This document shows, piece after piece, positions 44,192-56,117 of a DNA stretch of 62,000 bases (position 1 is the stretch's first letter; each line of letters starts with the position of its first letter). A model generated the notes under the pieces. It made no database searches. It saw only the letters and a list, made by a program, of their open reading frames with translations, and was not told where the DNA came from. The position numbers and the translations under genes were made by a program. This stretch comes from Symbiodinium natans (lineage: Eukaryota > Sar > Dinophyceae > Suessiales > Symbiodiniaceae): positions 1,095,001-1,157,000 of the forward strand of contig CAJNDS010002324.1 in NCBI GenBank assembly GCA_905221605.1. Direction: 5' to 3'.

Positions 44192-46830
44192 ACCCCCAAC
44201 CCTCAACCCTCAACCCTCAACCCTCAACCCTAACCCTAAACCCTAAACTAAACTCTGAACAGCATGAACCCTCGGCCCAAAACTTTAGGATGTCAGCGCC
44301 TTTCTGTGGTTTCGGGGTTTAGGGTTTTGGGGCGCCCTTGTTGGTTGGTGTTCCCATAACGGGGACATAGCTATAAATAGGGGAAATGCTCACTTAAGGG
44401 CTCAGGGAACTTCAGTAGATGATACGTCAGGCTATGATGAGGGCAACCCAACTTCACAGTTTTTATTCCATAACGGGACCTCCGTTAAAACGGTCCCCTT
44501 TACCGTATTCACCCCCCCGCCCGCCCAAGGGATCACAATTTTCAAGTGGCAATGTGCCAATATGCTTCCTGTTTGAGTCGCCTCAGCACTTGTGACTCTG
44601 ATCTGCGAGGCGAAAGACGCGGTGGCCAAAAAGGCCGAAGACGTGGCCACAGCCAAGGGAGCTCTTGCGCTCTGCGAGCAGGTGCTTTTGCTTGCAGGGT
44701 AGACTGCGCGAATATTGGAGTAGCTGAAACCGAATGATCGAAGCCCTATAAACCTTCAACCCGTCTTCTAGACGGCGGGCTCCAGGCAGATGCAGCCATA
44801 GCCAGCGAGGAGTCCGGCTTCAACAGGCGCCAAAAATGCATTCCTTTTTTATGCTCTGCAAGGGTCGTGCTCCACGAATTTCGGGATGGGAACCTGGAGC
44901 TTCCGCTCGAAAAGCCCGAGGCGGAGCAACCAGCTGACGAAAGAGCAGTCCAAGTTCACGCCGGACGCCGAGCGGCTCAGGGTTCGGGCCGTCGACTGTA
45001 ATGGTGACGTGGGACCATGGTTTCTGCATTGCCCCGCAAACGCTCGCCGGCCGGTCAGGAATCTCTTTCATGTGTTCCCCGACAATATAAGCTCGTCTTT
45101 AACAGAGCGCCTCCCTATTGAACAGCGCCCCACGATCCCCAAACAGTCCCTAGACCCCAACTGCCGCCTTTGGGGAGTGGACCGGAGGGGAGACAGTCTG
45201 GAGAACCCTGGATGGTACCGAACCACTGTCGGCGCAGCTGAGGGACCTCAGGGACAACTTGCTTCAGGCAGGGTGACAAATTGCCAAACACGGCAGGAGC
45301 CAGCGCAAACGGTAAAACCTCTCATCCCATGCGCAAGGTGCTGATTGATGATGGCATCAATGCCAACGGAAGCGCCAAAGAGGCCAAGAAGACGTGCGAC
45401 AAGTCTCTCCGGCGGGACTTTGTTTCGGGCGCCTGCAGATGCGACAAGACACCCCCTCCATCCCAAGTTCCTAAGCCTCAAATGGGCACTTCATGAAACC
45501 CAAAGGTTGTGATCATGAATCATGTACCCCATGTTTCGAAAAAACCCTATAAAAGGGAACGGCCACAAAGCCATCTGGGGGTTCGAGGTGTCCCTTTGTA
45601 GACCCCCTATGAAGTGTAAAACACATGCTCTTATCGGGACACGCGTGACCTCAACCCCAAGCCCCAAAACATAGCAACTCCCCATTCACTCATGACAGGC
45701 TCCTGAAGCAGGTCACCAACTTGGGGGGTGAGCCCGCCTTGTTGGCGGCAGCTCCCCAGGTCCTCCTGAAGAAGACGGAGGACTCGCTGGCCCTAAACCC
45801 TGTGTATGATGAGCCATGTGGCCACCCCAAAACCCGAAGCAAAAGGACCCTATGGTTATCATCTGGCTGTCAAGGGGTCCCGGACAGATTGTACGGAAGG
45901 AGTAGTATGTAGTAATAGTCATAGTCGTAGTCGTAGTCATGGTCATGGTCATAGTCATAGTCATAGTCGTAGTTATAGTCATAGTCATGTTCATTGCAAT
46001 AGCACTCGTACTGGGAACTGTAGCAGTAGTAATCGCAATAGCAGTAGCAGTAGCAATAGCAATAGCAATGGCCAATAGCCAATAGCCAATAGCCAATAGT
46101 CGATAGCCGATAGCCGATAGTTGGAAGCCGATAGCCGATAGCCAATATGCACAAGACCCATGAACCCTGAATCTACACGTGCTCTAGCCGTTCTACAAGC
46201 ATCACCAAGAAAACCCCGACACCCCCAAAGCCCAACGTCCGCCACACGCGAGTCCTTCCAGCCCTGGGGCAGGAACGAGGAGGCTTCGACAGCTGTGTGC
46301 TGGACTCCCTAAAGGCCTCTTGTTAGGGGGAGAGGATGCCATCTCGGGGATGGGTTTAGGGTTTAAGGTCGGCAGAAGGACCCTCCGCAGCCCAAGAGCC
46401 CTTAGACCTCCAAACGCCACAACTTGCAACTCCCTGAGACTTCAAAAAGGGAGTATCATAGTATCTTCCCTTGCTGCAGTGCCAGCACCCGCGAAGACTA
46501 TTTTCAAACCCTGTGAGACCTTGGCAGGGCATCTTCGCAGAGCGGCTGGACAGCATTCAGAAGAGCTTGGACGAGATCGCTGCCCAGGCAGGATTGCAAC
46601 TCCCGGGCCCTTCCCTGGCATGCGTTTGCGTTGCAAAAAATTTCTTGCAAAGCGCGGTGGAGCGAAAGCTGCTACAAGGTGGAAGCCAAGCTGCCAGCGC
46701 CTCAGCCTGTTCGCCCGGGCTGTGGCTTGGCTAATCCTTCGCTTCGGGTGCACATCACCTGCAGGCCAGAGAAGACTGCCAAGGCCGAAGAAACAGCAAA
46801 GGCAGAGACCTGTGCGTGGGTTGGATCTTC
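42510..46830 (+). CDS. Coiled-coil protein built from micro-exons (unidentified)
   Basis: Successive short helical exons on the + strand are VRSKINTIIAVEDLLR (about 42525), LQALRDSNLESEARSA (42635), EATAVARAMLAEGAGDSDVW (42762), QASAALSSMVEDRHPMQIAW (42881), ISKKSFRMGDFIKETLEDIA (43110), LLGQADEVKKSASTAESELE (43355), and AKDAVAKKAEDVATAKGALA with LCEQ (44610-44681, clean GAG| acceptor and CAG|GT donor). Further exons are DLRDNLLQA (45245), VLIDDGINANGSAKEAKKTC (45338), LLKQVTNLGGEPALLAAAPQ with VLLKKTEDS (45702-45790), ERLDSIQKSLDEIAAQA (46540) and EKTAKAEETAKAET (46770). Exons of 50-90 bases alternate with introns rich in telomere repeats. Alanine/lysine/glutamate heptads suggest a long rod. 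No family is recognisable, and the exons may belong to more than one gene. Confidence 0.5.
43275..43350. repeat. Telomere-like repeats in coiled-coil intron
   Basis: Degenerate CCCTAAA units ending about 5 bases before a TTGCAG acceptor. A second cluster in the opposite orientation follows the exon at 43455-43490. Confidence 0.85.
43627..43770. repeat. G-run/C-run palindromic region
   Basis: A run of 18 G is followed at once by 15 C. After about 90 bases there are further G10, G11 and C14-C7 blocks. It can form hairpins or G-quadruplexes. Exact run lengths may be sequencing-limited. Confidence 0.85.
44129..44250. repeat. Telomere-variant array (CCCTCAA)n
   Basis: About 14 units of the variant heptamer CCCTCAA, turning into CCCTAAA at the right end. 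A homogenised one-base variant of the telomere repeat. Confidence 0.92.
45905..46145. repeat. Hexamer/heptamer minisatellites (AGTCAT/AGTCGT; CCAATAG; CCGATAG)
   Basis: Three adjacent simple arrays that grade into one another (AGTCATAGTCGT, AGCAATAGCAAT, then AGCCAATAGCCAAT and AGCCGATAGCCGAT). Confidence 0.9.
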
Positions 46831-46849
46831 ACGAGCCTCTCCCCGAAAC

Positions 46850-48840
46850 TCCTGCAAAAAACCCTCGTTTCCTCTACCCGAAGCTCCATATACCAGGCTT
46901 TTTTCTGTAACGAGAGTTGCTTCTCGGCCTCGCGCTGGCTCAAGTGGGAAGCTGACAGAGCTGGACGCGCCCCCCGGGTGGCACCATGAAGGCGCGCAGC
47001 TCCTGCAAAGTGCACGGCCGGCCTTTTTTCTTTTTCTTGCTGGAGCTAAGATTCACAGGGGCCCTAAGCAGCCCCAACTAAGCAGACCTAAGAAGACCCA
47101 AAGCTTGCCCTGTCTGCTAAAAAAGCCCCAGGCCATCCTCAGGGGGCTTCTGCTGGTCTGGTCGGTGCGCGCCCAGGTGGGCGCTGCCTTGCTCTTTTGC
47201 AGATTGACGATATGAGGTGTACCCGATGATAAGGAGATCCAACTATTTTAGGGCCCCCCAATTTTCGTAAACCCCCATTTGGCCTCAGGATCATCGGACT
47301 CTGTACCTGGCCTCTGCCAGGATTCCAGCTGCCCTGTGAGCGCCGATGGTAGTGCCTCCTGCAGGCCGAGCAAGGCCACCAGCCAGTGCGAGACATCAGA
47401 GAGATTCGGGTTCAAGAGTCGGACGCATTGCCCACTGCCAGACAGGCAGATGCTAATCACACGTCGCGGTGTCGAGCGCAAGGGTTCGATCCAGAAAAGC
47501 TGGGCTGCCAGACGTGTCGCGTTTTGGAGCGGAGGCTGGGAGACGGCTTTTGTTTCAGTTTTGTAGCTCCGTGCCCAACCTGTGGCTATTCCCCCGCCCA
47601 GGCTCGAAGAAACCGGCGTGGATTCCAAGACCCTCGCTGGACAGTGCCTCGCATGCTGTGAGGAGGAGAGTAGTGATGATATGTCACGACTCCGCAGCTT
47701 CAGCAATGGCAAAAGAGACCCGCAGGAGCCGGTACTAGAGCTGTTCCCAAAGGCAGGATGTGACTCCCAGATTGTGCCGTTCTGGCATCTCTTCTGGTAC
47801 AGGCCAGGCTGATTGCCGATGCCTCGCAGCAGGAACGAGATCAGGACCCTGCGCCGTGCCAACACCTCCAAAAGAGGCAAAGGTCTCTCTGTCTGGCAGG
47901 ACCTCCACGACTTCATCAAGAGAAAAGCACCGCGCATTCGAAACCTAGAGGCAGAGGAGCTGCGCTGATACCTCGTTGGCACTCACACGCATGCTGTTGC
48001 GGCGGAGCTTGGGGGCTGTCTGCAGCACAGTTTGACGGAGTCTTGTAAAGCTCTTGCAAGCCCGTTGCGGACCCGACGCCCAAAAAGCTCACCTTGAGCC
48101 CCAAACCCTTCAGGTGGATTATCAAGCCGGCTCCTGGCCGGCGATCGAGCTGGAGACCAATGACGGGTCAGGAAGAGTGCTGCGTGCAGACGTCAAAGGC
48201 AGGCACGCGGGTCGTTGGTCCTACGCTTGGTCCTACGCAGGGAGTGAGATGTTATGAGTCATCAGTACCTTCAAGAAAGGTAGCAAAGGTTCGACTTGGC
48301 TTTACTTATAGGCACTGTTTCCGGTAGGGTCTATTCGGGCACCGAGCCTTTTAGAACATTTCCAACATGATGAGCATGCATTTTTTACGAGACATGGTGC
48401 CGGCACAGGCAGCCATTGATCTGCATTCTTGCGCTGAAACGCGGTCGTTGAATGGTGCCGCAATGCACGGCAAAGAGTTGTTGCCAGAAACTGCTCCCAC
48501 GTGAACGCGGTCTCCCCCCAAAGCCCCACACCCCAGCCAGAGCCTACCTCCTTGTCATAGACTTCTGGGATGTAATAGGGCAATCCTCCCATTCGCTCTT
48601 GAGACCCTGGGCCCTGTGGGTGAAACTACGGACTACCAAGCAAGAGGAAGGAAAACAACGGCAAAACGGCTGCCACGCACAGTAGCTGCTCTGCTGGCTT
48701 GTGTTCTACAAAGGTGTCCTGGAGAACAGAGCGCAAAACGGGCCTAGACCAAAGCAGGATGGTGGAGGGGAAACCCAGACTCGCCCAGGTACTAGTCTTC
48801 CCCTCTCCTTTACAACATATCCATACACATCCCCATTCGC
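46850..48840. other. No clearly recognisable gene; one introner-like element
   Basis: Scattered helical snippets occur (e.g. QARLIADASQQERDQDPAP at about 47803) but no convincing exon chain. An introner-like element lies at 47211-47280. Confidence 0.35.
47211..47280. mobile_element. Introner-like element, family A, partial
   Basis: Contains AAGGAGATCCAACTATTTTA and the right-end signature AATTTTCGTAAACCCCCAT. Confidence 0.6.
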
Positions 48841-48847
48841 CTCAGCT

Positions 48848-48906
48848 CTGGGCAGACTGGAAGTCCGACCATCTGGTGCAATTCCTCGACATGCGCCTGG
48901 AGGCCG
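48848..48906 (+). CDS. Exon candidate of unknown protein
   Basis: After TCAG the + strand reads LWADWKSDHLVQFLDMRLEA and VG, amphipathic and protein-like. It could be the last exon of an upstream gene or an N-terminal exon of the selenoprotein gene that follows. Telomere repeats start at about 48935. Confidence 0.35.
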
Positions 48907-49411
48907 TGGGCTTGGAGGCTTTGAGTGTTGAAGGGCTTAGGGTTTAGGGTTTAGGGTTCAGGGTTGGGGTTGTCAGGTTTGTGGATTTGTGCTGCTCATG
49001 AGCTTCCCAGCCCGGTGTTGCACGAAGCAGCTGCGTCCAATGGACGCCTCTGGACCCCCCCCCCCCCCCCCTCAAAACCCGAAATCCTGAGCCTCCGAAC
49101 CCCTCGAGCCCTTGAGGTACCCAGAACTACACTTACCCCAAGCAAAGCTCCTAAACGACTCAGTACCCTCTAAATGCCATCGCAGGGTCTCCCCTACACA
49201 TCCCCCCCCAAGAAGCCCCGAACTGCCCTTGGAACCACAGTAAACCCTACAACCTAAACCCCAAATGCCGCGAAGTGCTACCCAAGCCTTCCAAGTACCG
49301 CAAGGCCGCCGAACATGACTCCACACCTGGCGCCATTGGAGGAGCCTCAAGCGCTGAGATCCAGCCGGGGAGCTCAGTGGGAGCTCAGATGGTTTGGGGT
49401 TCAGGGTTCGG

Positions 49412-49540
49412 ATGTTTGGGGTGCTTGGGTTTAGGGTTTATGGATGTTTGGGGTTCTTGAGTTTAGGGTTTCGGTTTAGGGTTTAGGGATGTTTAGGGTT
49501 AGGGTTCAGGGGCTATGCGTGCTTGGGTTTAGGGTTTGGG
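49412..49540. repeat. Degenerate telomere-like and TTTAGGG-derived repeats
   Basis: Units such as GGGTTTAGGGTTT are mixed with GGATGTTTGGGG. Confidence 0.75.
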
Positions 49541-49700
49541 GTTTATACATACGGGGGGAGGGTTTAGGTTTTTCGTCTGTTTTTTCTCGGAGCAGCGAAG
49601 ACACCATCCGACGAAGAGGTGTTGACGTCCATTGCTTTAGAGCGCCAGTGGGGGACTCCTTGACTCCTCGGAGCTCTCTTTTCGTGGTGGCTTCTTCTAG

Positions 49701-51203
<1,503 letters not shown>

Positions 51204-51529
51204 CCGATGTCCGCTTCTGGGCTGCTGCCGCTTTCGGGGCGAATCTCGCTTCCGTGCAATGTGACAAGATCGATGAATACCTTGCCTTCCTTGCAAGCGG
51301 CCGCAGCCACATGTACAAAGCCTACTGTAGAAATAAGCTCTTCGACAAGGTCTTAGATCCGGTGTGCAAGCCTCGCTGCTTCAGAATGGCGGTGCAGCCA
51401 GCATTCCAGCACTGATGAAGCTTGCATGGCATCAGTCAATGTTGAGCATAGTGGCGAGAAGATCAGATTGATTTTTAGTGTACCTTACCTGTGCCGAGTT
51501 GGGGAGCTCTTGAGGGAGCAAGAAGCACT

Positions 51530-51801
51530 TAATGTTGACTTCACATTAATGATTCCCGCTACAATTATAAAATCCAGCTGCCGGAACACAATAATGTAAC
51601 CCCCGCAATTATAAAATCCAGCCCGGAATATTTTCTAAAAGTGATCCCCCAGAGGCTCGCAGTAGAGGCTCACTTAGCCCACTGTGGTGGCACCGGGACA
51701 GCTAGACCTACCAGGATTTAGGCGAATATAATTGAGGAGGCCCTGGCCGGAGAGATTGATCAATCAAGGGGGGGGGGGTTATTAATGCGAAGTCAACATT
51801 A
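51530..51801. mobile_element. MITE-like element, 272 bp, with 21-bp terminal inverted repeats
   Basis: The left end begins TAATGTTGACTTC and the right end finishes GAAGTCAACATTA; over 21 bases the ends differ at one position. The interior has no coding capacity but holds a direct repeat of CAATTATAAAATCCAGC (about 51563 and 51607). It lies downstream of the selenoprotein stop. No clear target-site duplication was found. Confidence 0.75.
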
Positions 51802-51897
51802 GAAGACAAGCGGAGAGACGACCACAGTGCCCGACTGATGCCCAAGCTGATCGTTTGCTGCGCTGTTGACACGCATTCGCATGTTCTGCTTCTCGCA

Positions 51898-52554
51898 GCC
51901 AGGCCAGGCCCTGGCGAGCAAAAAGGAAAGAACAGTCCTTTTGCACGAGAAAACTGGATGAAATCTTGAGGAAGTTCGACGTCTACACGGGTCCAAGGGT
52001 TTCAGGACAGTTCAGCGGCTTCAGCGGTTTGAGTCCCCCCCACCCCCCCAATCCGACGGCGCGCTTCGCGTCGCCCCGAGCGCCTCCCTGCCAAGGGTCG
52101 GCCCGAACTCCCCCAAAAAGGTCCCACGCAGTCACGAGTGCTGTTTGTTGGGGTGGCCGGTGAGCATTGCCTGTTGAGTGCGCCCCCACGGCTATGCCCT
52201 TGCGGCAGCCATCAGCTCCAGGGCTGGCGGTGCAGCGGGGGGAGGGCACTGTTCCGAGTTGGGGTCCCCTTCTAGATGCCTCTTACGTTGCAGTCGAATC
52301 CCTTATGAGAAGGGCCCACTACCTTTCCCCTAAAAAGGGGGACGCGGCTCTAGAACAGGAGCAGCCCCCCGCATGTGCCGCTTCAAGCGGAACATCAGGA
52401 ACACGGACCAGCTGGTGGTTGTTGGCATAGCATCGTGTTTGGCCATGAATAGCAAAGTCGCGCTGTCGCCACTCCTCACCCAAGCCGACGTAATGCTGTG
52501 GGACCCAAAAAGGGGGCCGTGCTGAGTTTGCACCCTTGTCTCCTGCTCTCTCTC

Positions 52555-52605
<51 letters not shown>

Positions 52606-53163
52606 ATATGTATGTATATATACATATATATATGTATTCACACACACACACATCAAAATATACATATACAAAGACATATACATACACATCTTCTGACATG
52701 AAAGACGAGGAGCCCAATGTACTCGCAGGCCAAGGCAGCCTTCGATGAAGCCAAGTCGCAGCTCGACGTGGCCGATGAGACAGCGTGCGTCAAGGAGGCT
52801 GGACAAGTGCACCTGGGACCAGAGGAGGGGGTCGACCCTAAACCCGAATGACGCACAAAAACCCTCCACCACTTCAAACGAGAAGCCCTCGACTCCCTCA
52901 AACCCAATCTTTCTTTTTTGAACGTATTTTAAAGCAGACCTTAAGCCCCCCGAGCCTGAAAAAGGGCTTTGCTCTAACCACCCCCCCCTCCCCAACAGGA
53001 AAAACCAAAAAAAGAAACAAAAAAACCAAAAAAAAGAAACAAAAAGTGCTTGCAAGGCCCTAGGAGGCCCTCTAAGGGCCTTAAAAAAAGCGCCCCCGAG
53101 AAGGTGGCCTTGGTGCAAGCCAAGACGCAGCTGGAGGCCACGGAGCAGACGTTGGAGGCCCCT
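51898..53163 (+). CDS. Coiled-coil micro-exons (unidentified)
   Basis: Clear exons are AKAAFDEAKSQLDVADETAC with VKEA (from 52729, after CGCAG) and VALVQAKTQLEATEQTLEA (53104-53160). ALASKKERTVLLHEK near 51910 is a weaker candidate. The pattern AKxxLxxAxxxLxxA is like exons at 43.4, 44.6 and 45.7 kb, so these may be part of the same type of rod protein, though the selenoprotein gene lies between. No family was named. Confidence 0.42.
52556..52665. repeat. (CT)n followed by (TATG)/(CA)n
   Basis: About 23 CT units, then AT-rich and CA-rich simple sequence, between two coiled-coil exon candidates. Confidence 0.9.
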
Positions 53164-53221
53164 CTCCTTTTAAAGCGTCCGAAGGTTCCCAGGAGGGGAG
53201 CTGACGCCCAAGGTAGCGGGG

Positions 53222-53262
53222 TGGAGGGTTTAGGGTTTAGCGTTTAGGGTTTAGGGTTTAGG
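53222..53262. repeat. Telomere-like array (TTTAGGG)n
   Basis: Five units about 60 bases after the last coiled-coil exon. A G-rich stretch follows (53270-53300), and 53300-53590 holds nothing recognisable. Confidence 0.85.
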
Positions 53263-53589
53263 GTGTTTTTGAGTTTTTTTTTTGGGGGGGGGGGAGGGAG
53301 GTCGGGATTATGGGTTTGAGATTTTGGTTTACAGTTCCAGGGGTTCTCAGGGTTTCGGGGTTTGGGGGCTTTGGTCGTTTTTTCCGTAATATGATGAGGG
53401 CATCAGTTGCGTTGATGCCATTGCTTCTTTTTCTTTAACACATCTTGAGATAAGAATTCCGGGCAGAAAAGGGTGGAAAGGTCCGAACACCCCAGAATTC
53501 TAAACAGTGCTGAAGGTCGCTAAGCCGTGGATGTATTGACAAGTCGAACACCCCTGCATTCTACAAAAAGCATCAACAAAGTGACGAGC

Positions 53590-55020
53590 CGAACGCCGAA
53601 GCACCATTGCCTGCAACTCTTGACCAAATAGCTCGTGCCAGACTTGACTGCAGCTTTTGACCAAATCGCGCCAGACTTCTCTGCTGCTTTTGACCACATA
53701 GCTCGCCAGACTTGTCTGCAGCTTTGACGATGTAGCTCGCGCCAGACCTTTCTGCAGCTCTCGCTAGACTTGTCTGCAGCTCTTGAGCACACAGCAATAT
53801 TGCTCGCGGCAGACTTGTCTGCAGCTTTTGACCGAATAGCTCGCGCCAGACTTGTCTGCAGCTTTTGACGACATAGCTCGCGCCAGACTTGTCTGCAGCT
53901 TTTGACGACATAGCTCGCGCCAGACTGGTCTGCATCTTTCGGCCGAATAGCTCGCGCCAGTCGTGTCTGCAACTTTTGACGACACAGCTCACGCCAGACT
54001 TGTTTGCAATTTTGGGCCGAATAGCTCGCGCCAGACTTGTCTGCAGCTCTTGATCAACGTAGCCATGTGCCAGACCTGTCTGCAGCTTTTGACCAAATAT
54101 CTCGCGCCAAACTTGTCCAGACCTGTTGACCAAATAGCTCGCGCCAGACCTGTCCGCAGCTTTTGACCAAAATAGCCCACGCCGTGCCAGACCTGCTCGT
54201 GCCAGACGTATCTGCAGCTTTCGACCAAATAGCTCGCGCCAGACCTGTCTGCAGCTTTTGACCAAATAGCTCGCGCCAGACGTGTCTGCAGCTTTCGACC
54301 AAATAGCTCGTGCCAGGCCTGTCTGCAGCTTTTGACCAAATACCTCGTGCCAGACGTGTCTGCAGCTTTCGACCAAATAGCTCGTGCCAGACCTGTCTGC
54401 AGCTTTTGACCAAATGGCTCGTGCCAGACGTGTCTGCAGCTTTCGACCAAAAATCTCGTGCCAGACCTGTTTGCAGCTTTTGACTAACTAGCTCGCGCCA
54501 GACGTGTCCGCAGCTTTCGACCAAATAGCTCGTGCCAGGCCTGCCTGCAGCTTTTGACGACATAGCTCGCGCCAGACGTGTCTGCAGCTTTCGACCAAAT
54601 AGCTCGTGCCAGACCTGTCTGCAGCTTTCGACCAAATAGCTCGCGCCAGACGTTTCTGCAGCTTTCGACCAAATAGCTCGCGCCAGACCTGTCTGCAGCT
54701 TTTGACCAAATGGCTCGTGCCAGACGTGTCTGCAGCTTTCGACCAAAAATCTCGTGCCAGACCTGTTTGCAGCTTTTGACCAAATAGCTCGCGCCAGACG
54801 TGTCCGCAGCTTTCGACCAAATAGCTCGTGCCAGGCCTGCCTGCAGCTTTTGACGACATAGCTCGCGCCAGACGTGTCTGCAGCTTTCGACCAAATAGCT
54901 CGTGCCAGACCTTCTGCAGCTTTCGACCAAATAGCTCGCGCCAGACGTTTCTGCAGCTTTCGACCAAATAGCTCGCGCCAGGTTTGTCTGCAGCTTTTGA
55001 CCAAATAGCTTGGGCCAAAC
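53590..55020. repeat. 37-bp satellite with higher-order structure
   Basis: About 38 tandem units of a 37-base monomer containing GTCTGCAGCTTTTGACCAAA and TAGCTCGCGCCAGAC. Two monomer types (CCTG...TTTTGAC and CGTG...TTTCGAC) alternate, and marker variants (AAAATCTCG; GACGACATAG) recur 296 bases apart, i.e. eight units. Because 37 is not a multiple of 3 and the reverse strand has no stop, all three reverse frames stay open (up to about 400 codons). These are not genes. Confidence 0.95.
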
Positions 55021-55199
55021 GTGTTTGCGGCTGTTGGCCAAGTATGTCGAATCTTTCGTGTTCCCAGGGGGCCAGGCCTTTGATTGCCCCCTCCCCCCCT
55101 TTCCAGGGCTTGGGTCCCCAACATCTGCCTGCTCAAAGCCGAAAATCTTAGCCACCCTAAACCCTTAACCTTTAAACCCTGAACCCTGAACCCTAAACT

Positions 55200-55288
55200 G
55201 GCTGCTGCTGCTGCTGCTGCACGACCTCCCCTCCTGCTGCTACTTCTATTTATTCCTGCTACGACTCCTACTACTAACAACAACAACA

Positions 55289-55346
<58 letters not shown>

Positions 55347-55357
55347 CTGCTGCTACG

Positions 55358-55415
<58 letters not shown>

Positions 55416-55460
55416 CTGCTGCTACTACTACTACTACTACTACTACTACTGCTACTACTG

Positions 55461-55505
<45 letters not shown>

Positions 55506-55511
55506 CTGCTG

Positions 55512-55559
<48 letters not shown>

Positions 55560-55565
55560 CTGCTG

Positions 55566-55627
<62 letters not shown>

Positions 55628-55630
55628 ACG

Positions 55631-55673
<43 letters not shown>

Positions 55674-55679
55674 CTGCTG

Positions 55680-55717
<38 letters not shown>

Positions 55718-55721
55718 GCTG

Positions 55722-55758
<37 letters not shown>

Positions 55759-55818
55759 GACTACTACTACGACTACTACTACGACGACGACTACTACTAC
55801 TACTACTACTACTACTAC
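55200..55818. repeat. Long (TAC)n/(CTG)n/(GAC)n trinucleotide tract
   Basis: More than 600 bases of CTA/CTG/ACG triplets with periodic CTCCTGCTGCTA islands about every 80-90 bases, which hints at a higher-order unit. Confidence 0.95.
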
Positions 55819-56117
55819 CCGGCGGCGCGCAAACTGTACCCTTGTTGTCTATAAAACACGCGTTTCGCCGAGGCGGCAGCTCTGTTTTGTTGGTTAAAAA
55901 ACATGTCTCCGTTTAAGGCTGAAACGTGCAAACGCATGGGTTTTCACACGCAAACAATGCCAGCTGTCAGGCACGCATCTTCTGGAGGCGACGGCCTGTG
56001 CTTTGCAACAGCAAGTCAAGGCGAGCGTGCCGCTGACGCCACTGAAAGCTACGCACGTACGTAAGAAGGACATTCCGCTTGGCGGCTGTCAAGTTCTGCG
56101 GCATATGTTCTTTCAAG

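Noticed and set aside
47480-47505. tRNA-like GGTTCGATCC
   Set aside because: No T-stem pairing and no upstream A box.
51220-51308. Stem after the selenoprotein stop as the SECIS element
   Set aside because: The helix is real on paper, but the required non-canonical TGA/GA core and apical AA are not placed correctly, so it is not called.
53573-55289. Reverse-strand reading frames of 150-411 codons
   Set aside because: All are frames of the 37-bp satellite. The repeating peptide changes frame every unit and has no start or flanking gene structure.
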